Positions 6,433 to 13,713 of a stretch of 23,124 bases of DNA are shown piece by piece. Each line of letters starts with the position of its first letter. Position 1 is the stretch's first letter. The notes below the pieces were generated by a model. That model was given only the letters and a program-made list of their open reading frames with translations. It was not told the origin of the DNA and made no database searches. Source of the DNA: a virus; IMG/VR virus record IMGVR_UViG_3300013127_000033, positions 1 through 23,124 of that record, one strand, 5' to 3'. The position numbers were made by a program, and so were the translations under genes.

Positions 6433-6461
6433 TTGACAAATCGTAATCCCTGGTCTATAAT
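6433..6461 (+). promoter_or_regulatory. Consensus promoter TTGACA-17-TATAAT embedded in a terminator hairpin
   Basis: TTGACA at 6433-6438 and TATAAT at 6456-6461 are both perfect consensus hexamers with a 17-base spacer. The -10 box lies at the top of the terminator hairpin 6445-6474. The start point, near 6468, falls in the right arm, so transcripts from this promoter lack the left arm and cannot form the terminator. It drives thyX, whose ATG is 37 bases downstream of the -10. Confidence 0.88.
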
Positions 6462-6481
6462 AAGACCAGGGATTTTGTTTT
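6445..6481 (+). terminator. Rho-independent terminator overlapping the thyX promoter
   Basis: AATCCCTGGTCT (6445-6456) and AGACCAGGGATT (6463-6474) form a perfect 12-bp stem with a six-base loop, followed by TTGTTTT. It would end transcripts coming from the late genes at 4391-6411. The loop is the core of the -10 box of the thyX promoter. Confidence 0.85.
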
Positions 6482-6498
6482 ACCCAAAATTACTAAGT

Positions 6499-7191
6499 AT
6501 GAATACAAAAGTTAAACTCATTTCGGTTACACCTGATGCAGAAAAGACAATGGCATATGTTGCTAGAGTGTCTAACCCTGCAAATCAAAATTCAGAAAAG
6601 TATTCCAAGTTACTTGCTTATTGTATTAAGCATAATCATTGGTCTGTTTTTGAGCAGGCACATATGACTCTTGAGATTAATACAACCCGTGGTCTGGCAG
6701 CTCAAATTCTGCGGCACAGATCTTTCACGTATCAAGAATTCTCACAGCGTTATGCTGATGTTGGTTGGTTGGAAGAAGAGATTCCTATTCCAGAATTGCG
6801 TCGTCAAGATACAAAGAATCGTCAGAATTCTACAGATGACCTTGAAGAAGAAAAAGTATTTGTGATGAATAAAATGATTCAAGATTTGTTTCGTGATGCT
6901 CAAGACACCTATAATTTTCTTCTGGATCAAGGTGTTGCTAAAGAGTGTGCTCGTTTTGTGCTGCCCCTAGCGACCCCTACACGCCTCTACATGACGGGTT
7001 CAGTGCGTTCTTGGATACATTATATCAACTTGCGTAGTGAAAATGGAACTCAGAAAGAACACATGGATATTGCAGAAGCAGTTCGCTGTATTTTTATCTG
7101 CCAGTTTCCTGTTGTATCTGAGGCACTAGGATGGGTGGCGAGTGATGAGTGTCCAGAATGTTCTGATGCACCATCGATTATTATTCCATAA
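6499..7191 (+). CDS. thyX: Flavin-dependent thymidylate synthase ThyX
   Basis: Converts dUMP to dTMP using methylenetetrahydrofolate and FAD/NADPH, supplying dTTP for phage replication. The protein is 230 residues long, and the diagnostic RHRx7S motif is present as RHRSFTYQEFS (residues 72-82) followed by QRY. The C-terminal half holds the conserved RFVLPLATPTRLYMTGSVRS, in which the substrate-binding Arg residues lie. I start at 6499; an upstream in-frame ATG at 6433 would lie on the promoter itself. Expression should come from the embedded promoter, which suggests early or middle timing together with the nucleotide and replication genes downstream. Confidence 0.96.
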   Translation: MNTKVKLISVTPDAEKTMAYVARVSNPANQNSEKYSKLLAYCIKHNHWSVFEQAHMTLEINTTRGLAAQILRHRSFTYQEFSQRYADVGWLEEEIPIPELRRQDTKNRQNSTDDLEEEKVFVMNKMIQDLFRDAQDTYNFLLDQGVAKECARFVLPLATPTRLYMTGSVRSWIHYINLRSENGTQKEHMDIAEAVRCIFICQFPVVSEALGWVASDECPECSDAPSIIIP

Positions 7192-7194
7192 ATA
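7187..7194 (+). promoter_or_regulatory. T4-type late promoter box CATAAATA
   Basis: CATAAATA overlaps the thyX stop codon and ends 23 bases before the TTG at 7218. It could add late transcription of the 7218 gene and phoH. Confidence 0.5.
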
Positions 7195-7217
7195 TCTTAT
7201 AGAAAAGGAGATTAACA

Positions 7218-7460
7218 TTGCCCATATATCCTGTTATTAATAAAGAAACTGGTGAAGTAAAAGAACTTGATATGTCCATATCAAAATATGAAGAATGGAG
7301 AAAAGAAAATCCTACCTGGGATAAAGATTGGAGTCGAGGTTGTGCTGGTGTTGGAGAAGTCGGAGACTGGCAAAACAAATTGAAGAAGTCACATCCTGGA
7401 TGGAATGATGTTCTACATCGTGCCAAAAAAATGCCAGGTTCAACCATCAAAACTTTATAA
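7218..7460 (+). CDS. Conserved small cyanophage protein (80 aa), FmdB-like N-terminus without cysteines
   Basis: Starts at TTG 7218, supported by AAGGAG at 7205-7210, and begins MPIYPVINKETGEVKEL. The N-terminus recalls FmdB-type zinc-ribbon proteins, but the Cys pairs are missing, so metal binding is unlikely; only one Cys is present. The C-terminal half (WDKDWSRGCAGVGEVGDW and HPGWNDVLHRAKKMPGS) is a pattern I associate with a conserved protein next to phoH in T4-like cyanophages. Function is unknown. It is six bases upstream of phoH and probably co-transcribed with it. Confidence 0.75.
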   Translation: MPIYPVINKETGEVKELDMSISKYEEWRKENPTWDKDWSRGCAGVGEVGDWQNKLKKSHPGWNDVLHRAKKMPGSTIKTL

Positions 7461-7466
7461 ATTTTT

Positions 7467-8222
7467 ATGACAACAAGAAGAAGGAAGGATTCAGGACCAG
7501 TTGGAATTGGTATGAGTGCTAAGCAAATGAGAAGAAAGAAGCCGATTAATTCGGATTTTCTTATTGATGTTAAACCTTTAACTGAAAATCAAAAAGTATT
7601 ATTTGATGCATACGATGATGGCAAAATGCTTTTTGCCTACGGTGCAGCAGGAACAGGTAAAACTTTCATCACTCTTTATAATGCACTACGAGAAGTACTT
7701 GACGAAACAACTCCATATGAAAAGATCTACATCGTAAGATCTCTTGTCGCCACCAGAGAGATTGGTTTTCTTCCAGGTGATCATGATGATAAATCAGCAC
7801 TTTACCAAATACCATACAAAAATATGGTAAAGTATATGTTTGAGATGCCATCTGATGCAGACTTTGAGATGCTGTATGGCAATCTTAAGGCACAAGAAAC
7901 AATTAGTTTCTGGTCAACATCCTTTATTCGTGGAACAACTTTTAATCGATCAATTATTCTCGTAGATGAATGCCAGAATCTAAATTTTCATGAATTGGAT
8001 TCTATCATTACCAGAGTTGGTGAAGATTGTAAAATTATGTTCTGTGGTGATATCATGCAAAGTGATTTAATTAAAACTTCTGAACGAAGTGGTATCCATG
8101 ACTTCATGAAAATCCTACAGGCCATGCCTGAGTTTGAAAGCATTGAGTTTGGGGTGGATGATATTGTTCGCTCTGGATTGGTCAAATCTTATCTTGTAAA
8201 CAAAATAAATCTTGGATACTAA
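7467..8222 (+). CDS. phoH: PhoH-like ATPase
   Basis: P-loop NTPase of the PhoH family (251 residues). Walker A GAAGTGKT is at residues 59-66, Walker B IILVDECQ at 163-170, and a sensor-like region CGDIMQSD follows. The fold is that of superfamily 1-type helicase motor domains. It is widespread in marine phages and used as a marker gene; host phoH responds to phosphate stress in some bacteria, but the phage role is not established. The N-terminus has a basic tail (TTRRRK). It overlaps the exonuclease start by one base. Confidence 0.95.
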   Translation: MTTRRRKDSGPVGIGMSAKQMRRKKPINSDFLIDVKPLTENQKVLFDAYDDGKMLFAYGAAGTGKTFITLYNALREVLDETTPYEKIYIVRSLVATREIGFLPGDHDDKSALYQIPYKNMVKYMFEMPSDADFEMLYGNLKAQETISFWSTSFIRGTTFNRSIILVDECQNLNFHELDSIITRVGEDCKIMFCGDIMQSDLIKTSERSGIHDFMKILQAMPEFESIEFGVDDIVRSGLVKSYLVNKINLGY

Positions 8223-8893
8223 TGTTTAATCATGTAAATCATTTGGGTGATATTGATCTCAAATCTAGAGAAGTAGATGGAACTCGTTTTTATACGACAC
8301 CATCTGGAGATTCTTTCCCATCAATCACTTCAGTCACATCTCATAAAAATAAAGAATTTTTTGCTGAATGGCGTGAACGAGTTGGTGAGAAGGAAGCAAA
8401 TAAAATTTGTAAACTTGCAACTACTCGTGGAACAAAATTTCATGAGGTATGTCAAGATTACTTAGAGAATAACTTGAAAGAAAGTTATGATGAACAATCC
8501 ATGATTATGTTTGATGCTGCAAAACCATATCTAGACAAGATTGGTTTGGTTCATGCAATTGAAAGATCGATGTTCAGTGAAGTTCTTGGCATTGCTGGAC
8601 GAGTAGATTGTATCGCTGAGTATGATGGTGAACTTGCTGTCATTGACTTCAAAACATCAGCCAAAATCAAAAAGGAAGAATGGATTGAACAATACTTTGT
8701 TCAAGAAGTTGCGTATGCATGTATGTACTTTGAATTAACTGGAATTCCTGTTAAAAAACTGATTACAATCATGGTAACTCCTGCTGGAGTTGTTAAGGTA
8801 TTTGACAAAAGAGATAAAATGTGTTATATTAAACTCTTAACAGGTTATATTAAAGAATTTGTCTCTGATAAATTAAAAACCTATGGAAAATGA
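8222..8893 (+). CDS. PD-(D/E)XK (RecB/Cas4-like) exonuclease
   Basis: Predicted DNA exonuclease of 223 residues. The motifs in order are TTRGTKFHE (67-75, with His74), GRVDCIAEYDG (126-136, with Asp129), AVIDFKTS (139-146, with the Asp142 and Lys144 catalytic pair), and QEVAYACMY (161-169). This order is that of the RecB-type nuclease superfamily. No iron-sulfur Cys cluster of the Cas4 type is evident. A role in host DNA degradation or in processing recombination and replication intermediates is an inference from the neighbouring replication genes. Its start overlaps the phoH stop by one base, and gp33 begins inside its 3' end. A promoter-like sequence lies at 8802-8830. Confidence 0.88.
   Translation: MFNHVNHLGDIDLKSREVDGTRFYTTPSGDSFPSITSVTSHKNKEFFAEWRERVGEKEANKICKLATTRGTKFHEVCQDYLENNLKESYDEQSMIMFDAAKPYLDKIGLVHAIERSMFSEVLGIAGRVDCIAEYDGELAVIDFKTSAKIKKEEWIEQYFVQEVAYACMYFELTGIPVKKLITIMVTPAGVVKVFDKRDKMCYIKLLTGYIKEFVSDKLKTYGK
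8802..8830 (+). promoter_or_regulatory. Candidate promoter TTGACA-17-TATATT inside the exonuclease gene
   Basis: TTGACA at 8802-8807 and TATATT at 8825-8830 with a 17-base spacer end 52 bases before the gp33 start. It could give separate expression of gp33 and gp59. Confidence 0.5.
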
Positions 8894-9137
8894 AATTGAA
8901 AATGCTTTAAATGATAAATTTATGAGTCAGGCAAAATTCTCTTCGGACATCGAAACTCTTGTGGAGTCAAGTGCATTAAGTTACATTGAATCTATAGTTC
9001 ATTACTGCAATGAAAATAGTATTGAAATAGATACGGTTTCTAAGTTGATTTCTAAACCATTAAAAGAAAGAATTCGGTGTGAAGCAATCACATTGAATTA
9101 TTTGAAAAAAACTACTAAAGCAAAACTACCGATATGA
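8883..9137 (+). CDS. 33: Late promoter transcription coactivator gp33
   Basis: An 84-residue protein resembling T4 gp33, which bridges RNA polymerase and the sliding clamp gp45 to activate late transcription with sigma factor gp55. The core segment LSYIESIVHYCNENSIEI followed by LISKPLKERIRCEAI aligns with the T4 segment MSYLEATTAFLEENSIPE and its GIIEKIQSEAI. The acidic N-terminus and the short length also fit. The T4 C-terminal hydrophobic clamp-binding tail is replaced here by KLPI, so clamp contact may differ. It overlaps the exonuclease by 11 bases and the gp59 start by four (ATGA). It logically matches the NATAAATA boxes seen in the window. Confidence 0.88.
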   Translation: MENEIENALNDKFMSQAKFSSDIETLVESSALSYIESIVHYCNENSIEIDTVSKLISKPLKERIRCEAITLNYLKKTTKAKLPI

Positions 9138-9736
9138 CACCGTTTGAGGTGTATTGTTGTTACTTATCTCTCAAAAATCATTTCACAAAAAAATCATACG
9201 ATTATTTTAAATATAGTGGAAAGACTAGAACCACAATAAAGTCCTTTAATAAAAGAAAGGATAAGTATTTTTTTGAAAAAACTTCTAGACAAAAAAATGA
9301 TAATGAGATATTAGAATATCTTGTTTCTAACTTTATTGAATGCTCTGATCCTCAAAGATTGTGGATTGGAGAAATTATACATTCGGGAGAAACAAATTAC
9401 ACCAATTGGAAAAAAAGAAATCAAAGTTTAACTTACACATTTAAAAATGAAACTGAAGAATTACTTTCTGAAAATTCTTTAGATGCAATTTTTGAGTGTA
9501 AGAATGGATCTCATCCTATCATACTTAAAAAGTTCCTGAGCGGGAAGATTAGTATCGAAACACTGGTTATATACCATAGCATATTCCTGTTCGGGAACAC
9601 TTTTGATACCAAACTACTAGACCCAGTATGGGAATCAGTCAGTCTTAAAATTCAAAAATATTCACCTTTTCTAAATATTTCAACAGGTGAATACAAAAAA
9701 ATTATTCGTGATCAGGTCTTGACACCTGAGCAGTAA
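9134..9736 (+). CDS. 59: Helicase loader gp59
   Basis: A 200-residue homologue of T4 gp59, the all-helical fork-binding protein that loads helicase gp41 onto gp32-coated DNA. The supporting segments are the N-terminal MTPFEVYCCYLSLKNHF, the KRKDKYFFEKTSR segment matching T4 KRRDKYFFQKLSE, LVSNFI followed by RLWIGEI, and the C-terminal helix region with SGKISIETLVI matching T4 QSNIISFETFI. It is basic overall. It is coupled to gp33 by an ATGA overlap and lies directly upstream of its partner gp32. Its last codons contain the -35 region of the gp32 promoter. Confidence 0.92.
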   Translation: MTPFEVYCCYLSLKNHFTKKSYDYFKYSGKTRTTIKSFNKRKDKYFFEKTSRQKNDNEILEYLVSNFIECSDPQRLWIGEIIHSGETNYTNWKKRNQSLTYTFKNETEELLSENSLDAIFECKNGSHPIILKKFLSGKISIETLVIYHSIFLFGNTFDTKLLDPVWESVSLKIQKYSPFLNISTGEYKKIIRDQVLTPEQ

Positions 9737-9747
9737 CCTGTTAAAAT
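9719..9747 (+). promoter_or_regulatory. gp32 promoter TTGACA-17-TAAAAT, -35 box inside an inverted repeat
   Basis: TTGACA at 9719-9724 and TAAAAT at 9742-9747 have a 17-base spacer, and the gp32 ATG is at 9791 with GGAG at 9780-9783. The -35 box is flanked by TCAGGT (9712-9717) and ACCTGA (9724-9729), a perfect 6-bp inverted repeat. The leader has a short tandem repeat, CATCGTACA then CATCGTATA. Confidence 0.75.
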
Positions 9748-9790
9748 AAACAAGTAAACACATCGTACACATCGTATACGGAGAACACAC

Positions 9791-10657
9791 ATGTCTTTTG
9801 CTGAACTTAAAAAGCAATCTCGTCTAGGCAATCTCACCGCCAAACTGGTCAAAGAAGTTGAAAAAATGAACAAGACCAGTTCAATGGGGGATGATCGTTT
9901 CTGGAAGATTGAACGCGATAAATCTGGTAATGGTTATGCAGTTATTCGCTTTCTTCCTTCCCCTCAAGGTGAAGATGATCCTTACGTGCAAGTTTGGAGT
10001 CATGCATTTCAAGGGCCTGGAGGATGGTATATTGAAAACTCTTTGACAACTCTTGGGCGTAAAGATCCTCTGGGAGAACTTAACACACAACTATGGGCAA
10101 CAGGAAATAAGTCTGATCAAGAAGTTGTTCGCCAACGTAAGCGTAAACTGTCTTACTACTCAAACATTTACGTTGTAAAGGATCCTGCTCACCCCGAGAA
10201 TGAGGGAAAAGTATTTCTATTCAAATACGGTAAGAAAATCTTTGAGAAGATCTCAAGTGCCCTAAAACCTGAATTTGAGGATGAATCTCCTACTGATGCA
10301 TTTGATCTTTGGACTGGTGCAAACTTCAAACTGAAAGTTCGCATGGCAGATGGTTATCCAAACTATGACAAGTCTGAATTTGAAAAACCATCTGTCCTAG
10401 GTGGGTTTGAGGATGAAGATCTTGAAGAACTTTGGAAGAAGTGCAATTCTCTCAAGGAGTTTGTAAGTCCAGAAAACTTTAAGTCTTATGATCAATTGAA
10501 GACCCGTCTTGATACTGTTCTAGGAACCAAGAGAACACCAGTTGTCAAATCTGATGAATCTTTTGAAAGTGAAGAGGTGCAAAGTGCCCCTACAAACACA
10601 TCCGAGGATGATGAGGATGATACTCTCTCATATTTCCAGAAACTTGCTGAGGAGTGA
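9791..10657 (+). CDS. 32: Single-stranded DNA-binding protein gp32
   Basis: A 288-residue protein that coats ssDNA at the replication fork and organises recombination and replication proteins. It has a basic N-terminal cooperativity region (LKKQSRLGNLTAKLVKEVEK), a central OB-fold core (FWKIERDKSGNGYAVIRFLP onward) and a strongly acidic C-terminal tail (TSEDDEDDTLSYFQ), which in T4 is the protein-interaction tail. The zinc ligands of T4 gp32 are mostly absent: only the His of WSHAF remains, and the single Cys lies elsewhere (KKCNS). The start is supported by GGAG seven bases upstream. It has its own promoter and terminator. Confidence 0.95.
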   Translation: MSFAELKKQSRLGNLTAKLVKEVEKMNKTSSMGDDRFWKIERDKSGNGYAVIRFLPSPQGEDDPYVQVWSHAFQGPGGWYIENSLTTLGRKDPLGELNTQLWATGNKSDQEVVRQRKRKLSYYSNIYVVKDPAHPENEGKVFLFKYGKKIFEKISSALKPEFEDESPTDAFDLWTGANFKLKVRMADGYPNYDKSEFEKPSVLGGFEDEDLEELWKKCNSLKEFVSPENFKSYDQLKTRLDTVLGTKRTPVVKSDESFESEEVQSAPTNTSEDDEDDTLSYFQKLAEE

Positions 10658-10680
10658 TTTCAAAATAAGTTTTTAAAACC

Positions 10681-10717
10681 AAAAATGGCGGGAAAAAAAT
10701 TTCGGCCATTTTTTTGT
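10681..10717. terminator. Bidirectional terminator between gp32 and gp53
   Basis: AAAAATGGC (10681-10689) pairs with GCCATTTTT (10705-10713), with a further inner GAAA/TTTC pairing. The A-run on the left and T-run on the right allow termination of gp32 from the left and of the minus-strand gp53 transcript from the right. The gp53 stop is 12 bases away. Confidence 0.85.
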
Positions 10718-10728
10718 CTGTAGGTTTT

Positions 10729-11373
10729 TTAGGAAATCCTAGGATTATAAGTCTTAATAGTTCTTTGATCTACAAATTCAGAAGATTGTTCATATTTAAA
10801 TATTCTCTTAAGATCTTTCTCTACAACTCTTACAAACTCTGGTCTTAAAATAAAAATATTTCTTTTCTCTTCATTCAAGTAATTTTCATATTCAAAATTA
10901 CTTACAGATACTAATGACGAGTAGGTTGTTGTTGCCCCAGCGTCAGCATATTTGAAAGTGAAATTTGAATCTACTACTAAGTTTCCAGGTAACACTAATT
11001 CACCCAAAGAATTTCTCACCTCTCTAGTTTCATAATGATGAATTTCTACTAATTGCTGATCTGTATATTTTTCGCTTAGAAACTTACTTAAATCTGACTG
11101 AGACATGGGCCAATCTGTTCTCACATTCTGAATATTGTTGATTATAAGAACTAACCAATCATACTGGGAATCCTTGTATATCTTTTCGGATACACTATCG
11201 GGTCTTTCATCACCCACAATTGAATATTTCTCAAATGCACTGAATACATTTAAAAAATCATCACGCAACTTTGCTCGTTTGAACAAATTTTTAATTTTTA
11301 TGTAATCAAAAGAGGATACATCCTTTTTTAATGATGGGTATAATACATCGGGTAATCTTTTGAAGTATGCCAT
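10729..11373 (-). CDS. 53: Baseplate wedge subunit gp53
   Basis: Homologue of T4 gp53, the wedge component that clamps neighbouring wedges around the central hub (214 residues, near the T4 length). Supporting segments are the N-terminal YFKRLPDVLYPSLKK, then VSEKIYKDSQYDWLVLIINNI and MSQSDLSKFLSEKYT, which are typical of the family, and a C-terminal RNIFILRPEFVRVVEKDLKRI. It begins one base after the gp48 stop, so the two are co-transcribed on the minus strand. It ends at the shared terminator with gp32. Confidence 0.9.
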   Translation of the reverse strand: MAYFKRLPDVLYPSLKKDVSSFDYIKIKNLFKRAKLRDDFLNVFSAFEKYSIVGDERPDSVSEKIYKDSQYDWLVLIINNIQNVRTDWPMSQSDLSKFLSEKYTDQQLVEIHHYETREVRNSLGELVLPGNLVVDSNFTFKYADAGATTTYSSLVSVSNFEYENYLNEEKRNIFILRPEFVRVVEKDLKRIFKYEQSSEFVDQRTIKTYNPRIS

Positions 11374-11374
11374 A

Positions 11375-12682
11375 TTAGTATCCTACGTCGTCCTCTTCTG
11401 GGAATGCTTCTTCCATCTCATTTCTAAAGAGTGGAGTAAGTTCTGCAAATTGCATAACCATTGCCGTTGAAACTGGATGAGAATCCTCATATGCTGCCCA
11501 CCCCATTGCATCTGGAGTGTGATCAATTCCAAAGTTTACTAAGGCACAAATTTTTGGTTGTGGTAATGATTTAATTCTTGTATCACCATTCATGTATCGA
11601 ATGAAGAATACATTGGGACTGTTAATTAGATTGGCATTTTCTCCTACTGTTGGTAAACATTGCAACTTCATAAATTTTATAATTTGTCGAATTCTTTTTG
11701 CATCATCAGCACTACGGCAAGCAAATTTCCATGCAAATTCAAATTCTCTCATGTTTGGACCTCTAAAGAGGAGTTCCATATTAGGGTTTGAAACTTTACC
11801 TGTTGTTCTTGCTAAGATATCACTAGGTTCCAGTCCTGTCAAACCAACTGATCCAAGAAGAGAAGATGACAAGGATGCTGCTAATACTTCACGATAAGCA
11901 GAACCCTCTGCTCCGAAAAAAGTACCAGACTTTGTTAATTGATCCATAAGTTGTTTAAATGCGTCCCCTATGTCCCCTCTCGCCGCTGTTACCGCTGGGG
12001 CTGCTACAGTACCAACTGCTGCTGCCATAATAGGACTCATTTTTGTCATACTCCAACTCGCGGATGAACTATCTTTTACTGCCGTTGGAATTGGAAGAAT
12101 TACCTCACCCTCATACTCGTAGTTTGGTGGTGGTAAACTTGCATTTGCAGATTTAATGCCGTTTTGCACAACAGAAGTAAATCCTCCTTGATCTCCTCCT
12201 TGAGGTGGTTTATATTTTAATGCTCTTATACGAATATGATCTTGAGAACCTACTCCACTATATTGCATATCAACTGGGAATGGATAAACTTTCCCAGTAT
12301 TAGATCCAGACCCGTTATTTAAAGTTTTTGGATCAAATGCAGCATTTGCTGCAGGAATTTCATTGGTTGTAGATGTGGGAGTTCCTGTTGGTGTTGATTT
12401 TGTATTCTGATTATACGCCTGTTCTGCAACAACACCTTGAAGAGTTTTTGTAGATTTTGATGCTGCAAGTGCTGCATTAATTTTTGCTGCACTTGTTGGA
12501 TTCTGAGAAACCGTAACTGCCTGAGCGTGTGTTAGAAAAGTTCCATCTGAGTTTTGTGCAGTTGTAATGAAACCAACATCAGATCCAGATTTTGAAACGT
12601 TTACCTTGCCACCAGTTCCCTTAGGAGTGGTTATCCCCCCAACATTTATGGTATTATTTTTAATTTGAGTCTGACTTGCCAT
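11375..12682 (-). CDS. 48: Baseplate tail tube cap gp48
   Basis: A 435-residue tail protein. The C-terminal region, with PNMELLFRGPNMREFEFAWK then RSADDAKRIRQIIKFMKLQ, is the characteristic segment of gp48, the layer on which the T4 tail tube starts. The middle (YPFPVDMQYSGVGSQDHIRI; VILPIPTAV) is also typical. The first about 130 residues are Ser/Thr/Asn-rich low complexity. A central Ala-rich segment follows the SWSMTKMS motif. It has a minus-strand late box 23 bases upstream. T4 gp48 is shorter, the extra length being in the N-terminal region. Confidence 0.88.
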   Translation of the reverse strand: MASQTQIKNNTINVGGITTPKGTGGKVNVSKSGSDVGFITTAQNSDGTFLTHAQAVTVSQNPTSAAKINAALAASKSTKTLQGVVAEQAYNQNTKSTPTGTPTSTTNEIPAANAAFDPKTLNNGSGSNTGKVYPFPVDMQYSGVGSQDHIRIRALKYKPPQGGDQGGFTSVVQNGIKSANASLPPPNYEYEGEVILPIPTAVKDSSSASWSMTKMSPIMAAAVGTVAAPAVTAARGDIGDAFKQLMDQLTKSGTFFGAEGSAYREVLAASLSSSLLGSVGLTGLEPSDILARTTGKVSNPNMELLFRGPNMREFEFAWKFACRSADDAKRIRQIIKFMKLQCLPTVGENANLINSPNVFFIRYMNGDTRIKSLPQPKICALVNFGIDHTPDAMGWAAYEDSHPVSTAMVMQFAELTPLFRNEMEEAFPEEDDVGY

Positions 12683-12705
12683 TATTTAGACATATCTGTC
12701 ACTTT

Positions 12706-12713
12706 TATTTATC
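12706..12713 (-). promoter_or_regulatory. Minus-strand late promoter box GATAAATA before gp48
   Basis: The plus strand reads TATTTATC, so the minus strand has GATAAATA, 23 bases upstream of the gp48 ATG. It overlaps the stop of the preceding minus-strand gene. Confidence 0.65.
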
Positions 12714-13230
12714 ACCCTACCCACACTTTGTTTGGTGATATTCTTTGTCCAATTTTGTTCACAAAAGATTCAACAATGAATTCTTTACCAGATAATCCAA
12801 CTATATCATTATCAGGAACTCTTACCACATTACTCATATTAGTTATAATGTAAGTATGCAAACAAACTTCTGGTACAACATTTGTACTATTTAACCAACT
12901 CTTAACAATAGTTTGACGATATGATGGATTTAAATAATGAATATTAGCACCTAAAACACTGCCATCACTTTTAACTTCTAATATTTGTGCGAATGGATAT
13001 CTATCCCAATATGGATATCTATTTGGAAATTTTGCTGAATATGAAAAGAAATAAAATTTTCCAACTTGTAATCCAAAAGTGTCTATTAAATCTGTAGTAT
13101 CTTCTTGTGGTTGATTATTCAAAGCCTCAAACATGGCATTTCGATACCATTCTTGTGAAACAAATCTACCCCCAAATTCTTTATATTTTCTTGCCAGTAT
13201 TTCATCAGAAGCTTTAAGTGCATCACTCAT
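12712..13230 (-). CDS. Conserved protein of unknown function between gp4 and gp48 (172 aa)
   Basis: Soluble, aromatic-rich protein. Residues about 1-40 are helical (KASDEILARKYKEFGGRFVS). The centre reads GLQVGKFYFFSYSAKF then PFAQILEVKSDGSVLGANIH, a beta-barrel-like pattern, and the C-terminus ends SPNKVWVG. I recall the family beside gp4 in cyanophages but cannot name it; a head or tail role is suggested only by the neighbours. The start overlaps the gp4 stop by four bases. Confidence 0.75.
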   Translation of the reverse strand: MSDALKASDEILARKYKEFGGRFVSQEWYRNAMFEALNNQPQEDTTDLIDTFGLQVGKFYFFSYSAKFPNRYPYWDRYPFAQILEVKSDGSVLGANIHYLNPSYRQTIVKSWLNSTNVVPEVCLHTYIITNMSNVVRVPDNDIVGLSGKEFIVESFVNKIGQRISPNKVWVG

Positions 13231-13670
13231 ATTCCTAAATCCTCTTCTGTAAGTATTTTAAATTCAAGTAATCTATTTGCACAATACTCCTCTGCTGCTT
13301 TCCATTTTGCTTGATTTTTAGCATATTCCTTAACTTCATTCACCCAACTTTTAGTTTTTCTTTTAGGAGTTGTTGTTGGACCTATAACTTGTTTTTTAGG
13401 TTTAATTTCAATTAAATATTTTTTTATACCTCCAGTTTTTTCTTTAACCTTTATATAAAAATCTGGAAAATATCTATGAATTTTTCCATCAAGTGGGGAT
13501 ATATAAGGAACAATTATTTCTTCACTACCAAATTCTAAAACATTATCATTATCGTCGCAATATTTTAAAAATTTTAATTCCCAAGAAGAACGATAAATGA
13601 CATTTGTGGGATCACCTTTGTACTTTTGATAGTTTTTTACCTTATACTTTCCTTGATAATATTGCCTCAT
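13227..13670 (-). CDS. 4: Head completion protein gp4 (PD-(D/E)XK nuclease fold)
   Basis: Homologue of T4 gp4 (also called gp50/65), needed to complete DNA-filled heads before tail joining (147 residues; T4 150). The conserved segments are YYQGKYKVKNYQKYKGDP, then IYRSSWELKFLKYCDDN, YFPDFYIKVK (Asp70) and KYLIEIKPKKQ (Glu88 and Lys90). These give a D-ExK nuclease-type site. The C-terminal AKWKAAEEYC also matches. It opens the minus-strand block and has a late box 30 bases upstream. Confidence 0.93.
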   Translation of the reverse strand: MRQYYQGKYKVKNYQKYKGDPTNVIYRSSWELKFLKYCDDNDNVLEFGSEEIIVPYISPLDGKIHRYFPDFYIKVKEKTGGIKKYLIEIKPKKQVIGPTTTPKRKTKSWVNEVKEYAKNQAKWKAAEEYCANRLLEFKILTEEDLGI

Positions 13671-13700
13671 AAATCATATACATATTATGGTTGTATTACC

Positions 13701-13708
13701 TATTTATT
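13701..13708 (-). promoter_or_regulatory. Minus-strand late promoter box AATAAATA before gp4
   Basis: The plus strand TATTTATT corresponds to AATAAATA on the minus strand, 30 bases from the gp4 ATG, in the 43-base divergent gap between gp4 and the gp54-like gene. I find no equivalent box for the plus-strand gene. Confidence 0.6.
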
Positions 13709-13713
13709 GTTAG

